Shown here: positions 1 to 6,948 of the stretch, piece after piece
How the letters are laid out: each line of letters starts with the position of its first letter
Numbering within the stretch: position 1 is the first letter of the stretch
Source of the DNA: an uncultured Ileibacterium sp.
GTDB lineage: Bacteria; Bacillota; Clostridia; Peptostreptococcales; Anaerovoracaceae
Direction of reading: 5' to 3'
DNA: 24,132 nt
NCBI GenBank assembly: GCA_902488835.1
Contig: CABTXQ010000017.1
Coordinates: forward strand, 1-24,132
The notes under the pieces: generated by a model
The model's input: the letters and a program-made list of their open reading frames with translations, nothing else
Databases searched by the model: none
Told to the model about the DNA's origin: nothing
Program-made: the position numbers and the translations under genes

Positions 1-241
1 CCTTGTATGCTTCAATTGCAGCCCTACCTGTCTTACGACCAATAGAGATTTCTGATAGCATCAGCGGATAACCTACGAGTACTGCGAGTACTGCATAAAC
101 TAATAGGAATGCAAATCCACCATATGCTCCTAGCTTATATGGGAATGACCAAAGGTTACCTAGACCTACGGCTGATCCCAGAGCTGCCATCAAGAATCCA
201 AAATTGGAGTTAAATTGACCTTTTTGATTTTCTTGTTGCAT
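1..241 (-). CDS. Sodium-dependent transporter, neurotransmitter:sodium symporter (NSS/SNF) family, N-terminal part
   Basis: Only the first 80 codons are inside the window; the gene runs off the left edge. Translation from the ATG at 239-241 gives a short hydrophilic head, then the TM1 signature GSAVGLGNLWSFPY (residues 22-35), which in LeuT-fold NSS transporters lines the sodium and substrate sites, followed by TM2 and the conserved SEISIGRKTGRA segment. NSS proteins import amino acids or related compounds with Na+; the substrate cannot be told from this fragment. The start is well supported by GGAGG at 249-253. The arginine usually found in the NxWRFPY motif, which forms part of the extracellular gate, is serine here (residue 32). 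It has its own promoter and is separated from the upstream small gene by a hairpin. Confidence 0.93.
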   Translation of the reverse strand, partial: MQQENQKGQFNSNFGFLMAALGSAVGLGNLWSFPYKLGAYGGFAFLLVYAVLAVLVGYPLMLSEISIGRKTGRAAIEAYK

Positions 242-273
242 TGTACTACCTCCATTAAAAATTATTAACGTTT

Positions 274-294
274 TGATGGTTCCCTTCACCATCA
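274..294 (-). repeat. Inverted repeat at the 5' end of the NSS transporter transcript
   Basis: TGATGGT (274-280) and ACCATCA (288-294) form a perfect 7-bp inverted repeat with a 7-base spacer. It lies just downstream of the -10 box, so it would either be an operator or fold at the extreme 5' end of the mRNA. Which of these applies cannot be told from the sequence. Confidence 0.5.
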
Positions 295-302
295 TTGAGG
301 AC

Positions 303-331
303 ATTGTACATCATTTTAATTGTGATGTCAA
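303..331 (-). promoter_or_regulatory. Sigma-A-type promoter of the NSS transporter gene
   Basis: On the minus strand TTGACA (331-326) and TACAAT (308-303) are separated by exactly 17 bases. This is near-perfect consensus, placing the transcription start about 55 bases before the ATG at 241. Confidence 0.85.
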
Positions 332-400
332 TATGAAGATGGTATTCACTAAGCTTTCACTAAAATCATGATTCTTTCTTATTTTCTGAAAAATTACACA

Positions 401-427
401 AAATGAGCACATAAACTGTGCTCATTT
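401..427 (-). terminator. Hairpin terminator behind the 51-residue membrane protein gene
   Basis: A perfect 10-bp inverted repeat (401-410 with 418-427, 7-base loop) follows the small gene by 32 bases. On the minus strand it is followed by a mixed T-rich run rather than a clean T tract, so termination may be incomplete. It separates the rplT-side transcript from the NSS promoter. Confidence 0.6.
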
Positions 428-459
428 AATCTCATTTCTTGTATTTATAAACAATTATA

Positions 460-615
460 TTATCTCTTGTTAGAGTTTTCTTTCTTCTTGCCCTGCATCT
501 TTTTTCTTCGTGATTCTACATTCTTCATCGTCAGGATCTGCCATAATGCTGCTATTCCCGCAACGATTATTGCACCGAAGAGTATTGCAGGAACATGACT
601 GATGAAATATTCCAT
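460..615 (-). CDS. Small single-pass membrane protein (51 aa), unknown function
   Basis: An ATG at 613-615 preceded by GAGGAG opens a 51-codon frame ending at 460-462. The product has one hydrophobic helix (about residues 8-30: PAILFGAIIVAGIAALWQIL), then a strongly basic cytoplasmic tail rich in Lys and Arg, fitting an N-out/C-in topology by the positive-inside rule. It begins only 22 bases after the rplT stop, so it is probably co-transcribed with infC-rpmI-rplT. The next gene on the same strand is the NSS transporter. Some NSS transporters work with a tiny one-helix subunit (MetS-type), so an accessory role is possible, but here the small gene lies upstream, has a separate transcript end, and I do not recognise the family. 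It could equally concern the ribosome or membrane. Confidence 0.72.
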   Translation of the reverse strand: MEYFISHVPAILFGAIIVAGIAALWQILTMKNVESRRKKMQGKKKENSNKR

Positions 616-637
616 AACTCTCCTCTTTTAGAAAGGA

Positions 638-988
638 CTAGATTGCCTTCTTTGCAGTCTCACAAAGTTCAGCAAAACCTTTTTCATCATATATTGCTAT
701 CTCTGAAAGCATTTTTCTGTTAACTTCAATTCCGGATTTTCTAAGTCCATTCATAAGATTGCTGTAATTAATTCCATTAGCCCTTGCTGCTGCATTAATC
801 CTCGCAATCCAGAGTCTCCTGTATTCTCTCTTTTTATTCTTCCTTCCTACATATGCTGATGAAAGACTTCTCATAACTGCAGGATTTGCAGCTCTGAAGT
901 TTCTTCCCCTCTGTCCATAGAATCCTTTAGCCTGCTTAATTACTTTCTTATGTCTTTTACGTGCATTTACACCTTTTTTTACTCTCAT
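638..988 (-). CDS. rplT: 50S ribosomal protein L20
   Basis: The 116-residue basic protein carries the L20 signature: an Arg/Lys-rich N-terminal helix (RVKKGVNARKRHKKVIKQAKGF), then YVGRKNKKREYRRLWIARINAA and NGINYSNLMNGL. The length is normal for the family. L20 binds 23S rRNA early in large-subunit assembly, and in Bacillota it also represses its own operon through the leader. The gene is last of the classic infC-rpmI-rplT order, 17 bases after rpmI. A 51-residue membrane protein gene follows closely. Confidence 0.99.
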   Translation of the reverse strand: MRVKKGVNARKRHKKVIKQAKGFYGQRGRNFRAANPAVMRSLSSAYVGRKNKKREYRRLWIARINAAARANGINYSNLMNGLRKSGIEVNRKMLSEIAIYDEKGFAELCETAKKAI

Positions 989-1005
989 CTGAATTACCTC
1001 CCCGA

Positions 1006-1206
1006 TTATTTTGCAAGCGACCTAAGCATACGTTTATTATCAGCACTTGTAAGAATTGTGGATTTCCTTAATCCTCTTTTCCTCTTTGCACTCTTCTTTG
1101 TCAATATATGACTCTTATATGCCTTATTTCTTTTCACCTTACCAGATCCTGTCAGTTTAAATCTCTTTGCCGCTCCTCTATGAGTCTTCATCTTTGCTTT
1201 AGCCAT
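1006..1206 (-). CDS. rpmI: 50S ribosomal protein L35
   Basis: The 66-residue, very basic product has the L35 pattern: MAKAKMKTHRGAAKRFKLTGSGKVKR at the start, the SHILTKKSAKRKRGLRK core and the ML(R)SLAK end. The length is exactly as usual. An AGGTATTATT stretch precedes the ATG, with the SD in the infC-rpmI gap of 31 bases. L35 is a structural protein of the large subunit, and here it sits between infC and rplT as in most bacteria, so all three are made from one transcript. Confidence 0.99.
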   Translation of the reverse strand: MAKAKMKTHRGAAKRFKLTGSGKVKRNKAYKSHILTKKSAKRKRGLRKSTILTSADNKRMLRSLAK

Positions 1207-1237
1207 AATAATACCTCCCTATATTATGCTTGATTTA

Positions 1238-1768
1238 TTATTTCTTATTGTTTTCCTTCTTAGGAGAAAGGAACATAACCATATTCCTACCCTCCATCTT
1301 AGGTTTTTTATCTATCTCTCCGTATTCACTTACGAGATCAGAAAACTTATCCATAACGCCATATGCTTTTGCCATATATTCACGTTCTCTACCTCTGAAT
1401 CTCATGCTTACTTTGACCTTATCCCCTGATTGGAGAAATTTTGAAGCTGTTCTTGCCTTGACTTCAACATCATGATTCTCTATAGATACAGAAAGCCTTA
1501 CTTCTTTAACCTGCATTTGTTTCTGATTTTTCTTGGACTGCTTCTCTTTTTTCTGAAGCTCATATTGAAATTTACCGAAATCAAGAACCTTACAGACCGG
1601 TGGCACTGCATTAGGTGAAACATTTACTAAATCAAGATTTGCATCTCTTGCAATATTAATTGCCTCATCGATTGGCAATACCCCAATCATTTTTCCATCC
1701 TGGTCAATTACCCTTACTTCTTCGGCTACGATATCTTCGTTAACCTGTTGCTTCTTATCCTTACTAAT
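1238..1768 (-). CDS. infC: Translation initiation factor IF-3 (probable ATT start)
   Basis: The product shows both IF-3 halves: N-terminal domain with VNEDI, VRVIDQDGKMIGVLPIDEA and the CKVLDFGKFQYE linker, and C-terminal domain with VKEVRLS, KFLQSGDKVKVSMRFRGRE and a MEGRNMVMFLSPK end. IF-3 binds the 30S subunit, keeps it apart from 50S and checks start-codon pairing. An ATG at 1783 is in frame but has no ribosome binding site. Instead it overlaps a perfect GGAGGT (1781-1776), placed 7 bases before an ATT at 1768-1766. That ATT gives a protein beginning M-S-K-D, like Bacillus IF-3, of 176 residues. Rare ATT/ATA starts are a known autoregulatory device of infC, because IF-3 discriminates against them. 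The longer 181-residue version from 1783 is the less likely alternative. Confidence 0.95.
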   Translation of the reverse strand: MSKDKKQQVNEDIVAEEVRVIDQDGKMIGVLPIDEAINIARDANLDLVNVSPNAVPPVCKVLDFGKFQYELQKKEKQSKKNQKQMQVKEVRLSVSIENHDVEVKARTASKFLQSGDKVKVSMRFRGREREYMAKAYGVMDKFSDLVSEYGEIDKKPKMEGRNMVMFLSPKKENNKK

Positions 1769-1781
1769 CTTTATTACCTCC
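1766..1781 (-). promoter_or_regulatory. Ribosome binding site that sets the infC ATT start
   Basis: GGAGGT at 1781-1776, a 7-base spacer and ATT at 1768-1766. The SD overlaps the only upstream ATG (1783), so that ATG cannot use it, whereas the ATT is at ideal distance. Confidence 0.8.
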
Positions 1782-1783
1782 AT

Positions 1784-1930
1784 ATTAAATAAAGCTTTAA
1801 TTAAAATAGCGGATACCGAGGCATCCGCATAGATTACAATCCAAAATAATATGAATCATTTATCGTCTATATACTGTTACCCGGCAGCATAACCACCAAG
1901 GTGGAAGCGGATGGCTTCTTCTTATCACGC
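1784..1930 (-). ncRNA. infC operon leader, candidate L20-type attenuator
   Basis: Between promoter and infC lies an untranslated leader of about 145 bases with several hairpins: GAAGC/GCTTC (1918-1914 with 1908-1904) exposing CATCC in its loop, a CCACC/GGTGG repeat (1904-1893), and a terminator-like stem near the 3' end. CATCCGC at 1913-1907 can pair over 7 bp with GCGGATG at 1828-1822, the 5' arm of the terminator, so the two folds exclude each other. In Bacillus, L20 binds the infC leader and promotes premature termination. The position and logic match that system, but I cannot run a covariance model, so family membership is inferred. Confidence 0.7.
1809..1828 (-). terminator. Attenuator terminator hairpin ahead of infC
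   Basis: On the minus strand GCGGAT (1828-1823) pairs with ATCCGC (1814-1809), extended by a G-U and a C-G pair around a 4-base loop. It is followed by a TATTTTAATT stretch. It lies 40 bases before the proposed infC start, so termination there would switch off the whole operon. Confidence 0.65.
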
Positions 1931-1935
1931 ATTAC

Positions 1936-1964
1936 ATGATACATATAAATTGCCCTATTGTCAA
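1936..1964 (-). promoter_or_regulatory. Promoter of the infC-rpmI-rplT operon
   Basis: TTGACA (1964-1959) and TATCAT (1941-1936) are spaced by 17 bases on the minus strand. Transcription would start near 1930, giving a leader of about 160 bases before the ATT start. Confidence 0.8.
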
Positions 1965-2020
1965 CCGCTATAATAATATTGGTTGAATATTTTTGTTTTT
2001 ATTAACTTTATATTCAATAT

Positions 2021-3772
2021 TTACAGAACCGCTGTTAATACAATTACTATACTTGTAACAGCAACAGCCGCTTGAATAACATCTCCTATAAGTTTTTCTT
2101 CATTTTCAAAAGACATATTCCTGATTCTTATGCTATGAGATTTTTCCGTCCATAGATACGGATCCGCCAGATGAGATCCCATGAACTGCATCCCATGTAA
2201 CACGTGCTTATCACAAAATAGCATGAAGGAATAGATTACTCTAGAAATTCTATCTACAACCTTAAATAAAGGTTTTCTGAATATGAAATCGAAGTCTAAG
2301 CTTATTTCATCATGAGGCTTCATCTTCTTAATATATATTATGAAAGGTATGCTGCTTCCAACAAATATTGCTACATATTCAAGAATATGAGTAAGTGTGA
2401 ATGGGTTTATACTCGTTCCATGTGTAGTATATCTGTATAACAGTTGTGGAAAAATTCCCAATATCACTGTAACAATTGTTCCCATTGCTATAGCAATATT
2501 CATGGATATTGGAATCCTACTAACCTCTATATCTTTATCAGATTTTCCGAAAAATACGAAATAGTTAATTTTGAATGTTACTGACAGAAGCGTTCCTATT
2601 CCAGCTAAATTAACAAGAATATACGAAATGATATGGCCTCCATCTGTGAGGCTAAGAGTTACAAGTGATTTACTTGCAAAGCCGCTTGAAAATGGGATTC
2701 CCGCTATTGCAAGAGAACAAATTAGGAAACATACGGAAGTTACTGGCATCTTTTTCCAAAGTCCTCCTAGCTCTGTAATCTTTGATTTACCGGTTGAATA
2801 TATTATCACCCCAGCGCACATAATAAGCACTCCCTTGAACAGTACATTTGTAACTGTATGTGCTGAAGCTGCATCAACTCCGGTTTTGCTTCCAACTGCA
2901 AGTGCAGCAACCATCATTCCGAGCTGGCTTATTATGTGATATGACAAAAGTCTTCTTATATCATTCTCCATTATAGCCATACATGCAGCATAAACTGCCA
3001 TTATCGCACCTACCCATACCAGAAATTCAGTTCCAGCAAAGAATCTTATTAATGCATATATAGCAGCCTTTGTTGTATACGAACCCATGTATAGCATCCC
3101 GGATATATTGGTGTTTGGATATGCATCAGGCAACCATCCGTTAAACGGTGGGATTGCAGCATTTATCGCAACTCCTATTAGAACGAGCCAGAATGAAAGA
3201 TCTCTAGAACTTGAAATATTCACAAATTCAGTTCCATATTTAGCTACATGGATCATGATCCCGACAAGCAAGATATTGCCACCGAATGCATGCATTAATA
3301 AGTACCTAAATGCTGATCTGGAAGATTTTCTATTATTTCTTTTATATATCATATATGTAGATGCGAATGCTGATATCTCCCAAAATACTATGAATGATAT
3401 GCTGTCACCTGCAAGCACTATTCCTAATATACTTCCTGTATAAAAAGCAGACATGCCACTTTCTTTTCTATCTTGAGTTTCCAGTGAATATATGGCTGCA
3501 ATAAAAGAAATCATGACAAATACAAGCATGAAAGCAAGTGTCATCCTATCGACTTTAATTAGTTCAACCTTGAAACTCTTTGTTACGTAGTATGTGAATC
3601 TGCTGCCCTCATTCAAAAGGAAAAAGGAAATTCCTGCACAAATTGGTGCGAGGATTGATAATGTTTTTCTCATAAATTCCGGAAGAACCCATATGAGCAT
3701 GCCGAACAGCATCATTATCATTCCGGGATGTAAGTTATCTAAGCCTATTCTACTCAATATTTCCGGATACAT
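2021..3772 (-). CDS. Proton-conducting membrane transporter, NuoL/MrpA-N-type antiporter subunit (583 aa)
   Basis: This polytopic protein has the PF00361-type antiporter core: the TM5 glutamate in FIVFWEISAF (E132), a PFNGWLPDAYP loop (from about 209), a TM8 lysine in TTKAAIYALIR (K235), H305 and K313 in the TM11 region, and K368 in GIPFSSGFASKS. The usual TM7 lysine before PFHxWLP is replaced by asparagine (N204, AINAAIPPF), and the following histidine is also Asn. I recall the same pattern in some MBH/Mrp-type subunits, so it may be a subfamily trait. The C-terminal stretch after about residue 480 (LDFDFIFRKP onward, ending in one more hydrophobic helix) resembles the distal extension of NuoL-like subunits. 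It is the last gene of the operon and starts immediately after the 64-residue gene. It is probably the detached MrpA N-terminal half, though an MrpD paralogue cannot be excluded. Confidence 0.88.
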   Translation of the reverse strand: MYPEILSRIGLDNLHPGMIMMLFGMLIWVLPEFMRKTLSILAPICAGISFFLLNEGSRFTYYVTKSFKVELIKVDRMTLAFMLVFVMISFIAAIYSLETQDRKESGMSAFYTGSILGIVLAGDSISFIVFWEISAFASTYMIYKRNNRKSSRSAFRYLLMHAFGGNILLVGIMIHVAKYGTEFVNISSSRDLSFWLVLIGVAINAAIPPFNGWLPDAYPNTNISGMLYMGSYTTKAAIYALIRFFAGTEFLVWVGAIMAVYAACMAIMENDIRRLLSYHIISQLGMMVAALAVGSKTGVDAASAHTVTNVLFKGVLIMCAGVIIYSTGKSKITELGGLWKKMPVTSVCFLICSLAIAGIPFSSGFASKSLVTLSLTDGGHIISYILVNLAGIGTLLSVTFKINYFVFFGKSDKDIEVSRIPISMNIAIAMGTIVTVILGIFPQLLYRYTTHGTSINPFTLTHILEYVAIFVGSSIPFIIYIKKMKPHDEISLDFDFIFRKPLFKVVDRISRVIYSFMLFCDKHVLHGMQFMGSHLADPYLWTEKSHSIRIRNMSFENEEKLIGDVIQAAVAVTSIVIVLTAVL

Positions 3773-3967
3773 TTAACGCTCCTCATCTGTTACTTTAACT
3801 GTTTTAATTTTTGACAGCATTTTCTCTTCCGCATTTCTTTCGTCTTTTTCATAATAGTCCTTATCTCTTCTAAGAATTTTGTCCAGAATTACCTTAGAAA
3901 TAATTATAAGAATGAATGAACAAACAAAAGAAATTATTACATATTTAATAAAAAGAAGTATGTACAT
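3773..3967 (-). CDS. Small membrane protein of the Mrp operon (64 aa), unknown function
   Basis: I do not recognise this family. The product has one hydrophobic helix at the N-terminus (about residues 2-30) and a highly charged cytoplasmic tail (KILRRDKDYYEKDERNAEEK) that looks helical. Its SD (TAGGAG) overlaps the stop codon of the preceding antiporter gene 12 bases upstream, and its own stop abuts the ATG of the next gene. This tight packing between two antiporter subunits argues that it is expressed and belongs to the complex, perhaps as an assembly or accessory subunit. Classical seven-gene Mrp operons have no such protein. Confidence 0.8.
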   Translation of the reverse strand: MYILLFIKYVIISFVCSFILIIISKVILDKILRRDKDYYEKDERNAEEKMLSKIKTVKVTDEER

Positions 3968-3979
3968 TTATGATTTCTC

Positions 3980-5473
3980 CTATCCGAATATTCCAATTGC
4001 TGTCATCTTGGCAAGTGTATATAGATTTACTCCGAAATTCGGCATTATTCCAAGTATAACTGAAATTATCGCTGTCACAACAAGGGGGATTCTCATCATA
4101 TAATTAGCTTCTCCCTTTTCTTGAAACTCTTCATTAACTATATCCTTTTTGAAAGCAATAAGAACTACCGGCATCAAATACGTTAGTGCCAAAAGTGCAC
4201 TAGCTACAAGAGTCATTGAAAAGAATAAATTGTTGACATGGACTATACCGAGCATAATATTGGCCTTGCTTACAAATCCTGCAAAGAATGGAAAGCCTGC
4301 CAAAGCAATAGAAGCTGTCGTAAATGCTCCCATCGTTACCGGCATTTTTCTTCCTATTCCAACCATTTCAGAGATATTTTTCTTATGTGCGGTAACAAAA
4401 ATCGCACCAGCACACATAAACAGCGTGATCTTCATAAATGCATGGGCAACAATATGGTAAATCGCGCCAACCGTACTTTCCGGTGTCAATATCGATATTC
4501 CAAGTATTATATATGAAAGCTGTCCTATTGTTGAAAACGCAAGTCTTGCCTTGAGGTTATCTTTTCTTATTGCAATTAATGATGAAATTATTATTGTGAA
4601 AGCCGCCATATACGATAAAATTTCAGCTCCATGACATGCCTTAGCTGTCACAGGACCAAACACGTACAAAACAACCCTTAAAGTGCAGAATGCACCGGCT
4701 TTAACAACGGCTACCGCATGAAGTAGTGCACTTACCGGTGTCGGAGCGACCATCGCCGAAGGAAGCCAACTATGAAAAGGCATGAGCCCTGCTTTTACCA
4801 CCCCTGCTCCAACCATCATGATAAACAATATGAGCATAAAAGGCATAGGTAGTAAATTTGGATCAACAAATCCTCCCGGCCTGAATTCAAGCGTTCCACA
4901 TTTTACATATATTATTGCAATTGAAGCAAAGAATATCTGTCCGCTTATGAGAGTATAAGCCAGATACTTTCTTCCTGACCTTCTTCCCTCTTCATCTCTA
5001 TAATGTACTACAAGAGGGTAGGTTCCTATTGTCAATATTTCAAAGAATATAAAGAATGTGATGAGGTTCGCAGAAAAGCAAAGACCTATTGTTGCAAATA
5101 TACATATGGCAAATGCTGCAAAATAACCTGTCTGATTCTTCTCTCCATGTCCTCTCATGTATCCGACAGAGTAGCATGATGTAAGCAACCAAAGTGTTGA
5201 ACACACACAGGCAAATACCATGCCTGCAGCATCGACTTTTATTGAGAAGTCTATTCCTTTGACAATTTGGAAGATTAATATTTCTATTTTTTCACCCTGT
5301 AAAACATGTGGCACAATTCCATATACGCTAACAAGCAAAATCCCAGAAGCTACAAAAGTAATGGCTTCTCTCAGATTGGGATGTATATGTTCACCTAAAA
5401 CATATATAAGTATGGCTGCAACCAGTGGTGCCGCTATCGCTATTAAAGGTAATATATTCTGAATATTGGTCAT
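3980..5473 (-). CDS. Mrp-type Na+/H+ antiporter subunit D, second copy (497 aa)
   Basis: A full-length antiporter-like subunit with about 14 predicted transmembrane helices. The ion-path residues of the NuoL/M/N superfamily are all present: E145 in FFEILTIGTYP (TM5), K227 before MPFHSWLPSAM (TM7), H252 and K258 in LLHAVAVVKAGAF (TM8), H344 and K348 in AHAFMKITLF, and K403 in PFFAGFVSKANI. These pump H+ or exchange it for Na+ across the cell membrane. Its ATG overlaps the preceding subunit's stop (ATGA), and its SD lies in that gene's last codons. It is clearly a paralogue of its upstream neighbour rather than a duplicate: motifs match but most residues differ. Classical Mrp complexes hold one MrpD, so this copy is an extra channel-bearing subunit. 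Confidence 0.92.
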   Translation of the reverse strand: MTNIQNILPLIAIAAPLVAAILIYVLGEHIHPNLREAITFVASGILLVSVYGIVPHVLQGEKIEILIFQIVKGIDFSIKVDAAGMVFACVCSTLWLLTSCYSVGYMRGHGEKNQTGYFAAFAICIFATIGLCFSANLITFFIFFEILTIGTYPLVVHYRDEEGRRSGRKYLAYTLISGQIFFASIAIIYVKCGTLEFRPGGFVDPNLLPMPFMLILFIMMVGAGVVKAGLMPFHSWLPSAMVAPTPVSALLHAVAVVKAGAFCTLRVVLYVFGPVTAKACHGAEILSYMAAFTIIISSLIAIRKDNLKARLAFSTIGQLSYIILGISILTPESTVGAIYHIVAHAFMKITLFMCAGAIFVTAHKKNISEMVGIGRKMPVTMGAFTTASIALAGFPFFAGFVSKANIMLGIVHVNNLFFSMTLVASALLALTYLMPVVLIAFKKDIVNEEFQEKGEANYMMRIPLVVTAIISVILGIMPNFGVNLYTLAKMTAIGIFG

Positions 5474-6948
5474 AACTTGATTCCTCCAAGCGACATAAGC
5501 AAGGTATTTACAATTGGAACGTTAAATATTCCAAGCCCAAGTATCATAATCAATGAAACTATTATAGGAATCATAATAGTCCAAGGTAGTTCCATAACAG
5601 ATTCTCTTCCAACAGGCTTTATTTCCTTATCTTTCGCCATGAAAATCTTTTCTATCATTTTGAAAAAGTAAATTGCATTAAGTAAGCTTGAGATTACAAG
5701 CACTGCAATATATAAGTATTCTCCCGCTTTCGCTGCTCCCATGGCAAGGTACCATTTGCTAAAAAATCCAACTGCCGGCGGTATTCCAATCATTGATAAC
5801 GCAGAAACTGTAAGAAGTGCGGATGTCATAGGTAGTTTCTTATATATGTATCCAAAGTCATTCATATCAACTATTCCATACTTATATCTTATTGCACCTG
5901 ATGCAAAGAAAAGTCCGCCTTTCATGAATGCATGACCGAACATGTGAAGAAAAGATCCTGCTATCGCTATCGGATTACCTATTGCAAACCCTAATGTTAT
6001 ATATGATATTTGAGCTACGCTTGAATAAGCGAGCATCTTTCTTATATCGCTTTGAGCCATAGCTCTAACTGAACCATATATCATTCCTCCTACAGAAAGA
6101 ACACCAATCACGATGAGGAAATAGTTGAAGTACTTAAATTCTGTTCCATAAACACAGTAAAGATATCTAAACATTGCATATGCAGGTATCTTACCCATAA
6201 CTCCTGCGATTAAAGGTCTTGCTCCTGTCTGTGCATGTGTGTATGCTGACGGCTGCCAACCATGGAACGGGAAAAGTGCCATCTTGATTCCAAATGCTGC
6301 AATGAACATACACATTGCAATCAACATTGTCTCGTCATGACCTCCCCTTGATAGGATATTATGCATGTCTTGCATATTAAGTGTTCCGGTAACAGAATAG
6401 AGCATAGCGACACCAAGAAGATAAAACGTCGCTGCTACAGTTCCTATTAGAAGGTATCTGAATGCTGATACAACTCCTTTACTACCACCAAGTGCAATTA
6501 AAATGTAACCTGCCAGTGATGTGACCTCCAGGAAAACGTAAAGATTAAAAACGTCGCCTGTTGAAGTCATGCCGAGCATTCCTACGCAAAGAAGTGCCGT
6601 CAAGGCGTGTGAGCCTCCAACCTTTATTTGTTGTTTCGAATTGTCTTCAAAATTAGTAGAAAAAAATCCAGTTAACAATCCGATGATATTTATCATTACA
6701 AGCATTATCGCATTAATGGTATCTATCTTAAATTCAATGCCGTATGGCATTGAATAATTTCCGAATGGATAATTTATTGGGCCATATTTAACGACCTGGC
6801 TTAGCTGAACTATTGAGAGCACCAGAGATGCAAAAATAGATAAAATTACAATATTTCTTCCCAGATATAATCTGAACTTAGAAAGGAATACTGATAGAAG
6901 TGCTGCTGTAAGGGGAATAATTATAATCAAAGCCGGTATATTTCGCAT
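5470..6948 (-). CDS. mrpD: Na+/H+ antiporter subunit D (MrpD/MbhH-like)
   Basis: This 492-residue polytopic protein carries the MrpD signature: GDVFNLYVFLEVTSLAGYIL with the TM5 glutamate E141, K222 and H229 in the IKMALFPFHGWQPSAY region, K253 in MGKIPAYAMFR, H335/H339/K343 in the TM11 region and GIPPAVGFFSKW with K398 in TM12. The length is usual for the family. With MrpA it is thought to form the ion-translocating core of the Mrp complex. It directly follows MrpC, as in nearly all Mrp and MBH operons, with the stop and start sharing bases (TAATG), implying coupled translation. Confidence 0.94.
   Translation of the reverse strand: MRNIPALIIIIPLTAALLSVFLSKFRLYLGRNIVILSIFASLVLSIVQLSQVVKYGPINYPFGNYSMPYGIEFKIDTINAIMLVMINIIGLLTGFFSTNFEDNSKQQIKVGGSHALTALLCVGMLGMTSTGDVFNLYVFLEVTSLAGYILIALGGSKGVVSAFRYLLIGTVAATFYLLGVAMLYSVTGTLNMQDMHNILSRGGHDETMLIAMCMFIAAFGIKMALFPFHGWQPSAYTHAQTGARPLIAGVMGKIPAYAMFRYLYCVYGTEFKYFNYFLIVIGVLSVGGMIYGSVRAMAQSDIRKMLAYSSVAQISYITLGFAIGNPIAIAGSFLHMFGHAFMKGGLFFASGAIRYKYGIVDMNDFGYIYKKLPMTSALLTVSALSMIGIPPAVGFFSKWYLAMGAAKAGEYLYIAVLVISSLLNAIYFFKMIEKIFMAKDKEIKPVGRESVMELPWTIMIPIIVSLIMILGLGIFNVPIVNTLLMSLGGIKL

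Noticed and set aside
1226..1475. Two overlapping plus-strand frames opposite infC
   Set aside because: They are antisense to the conserved IF-3 C-terminal domain and have no ribosome binding site.
1867..1932. A 21-codon frame on the minus strand inside the infC leader (ATG 1932, TAG at 1867)
   Set aside because: It has no SD and its ATG lies at or before the expected transcription start; the stretch is better explained by RNA structure.
1983..2017. Inverted repeat after the Mrp operon as a terminator
   Set aside because: The stem contains almost only A and T, the loop is 19 bases long, and no T tract follows on the minus strand.
2571..3443. Plus-strand frames of about 120 codons antisense to the antiporter genes
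   Set aside because: They mirror a gene with clear family motifs, lack SDs, and have no recognisable protein features.
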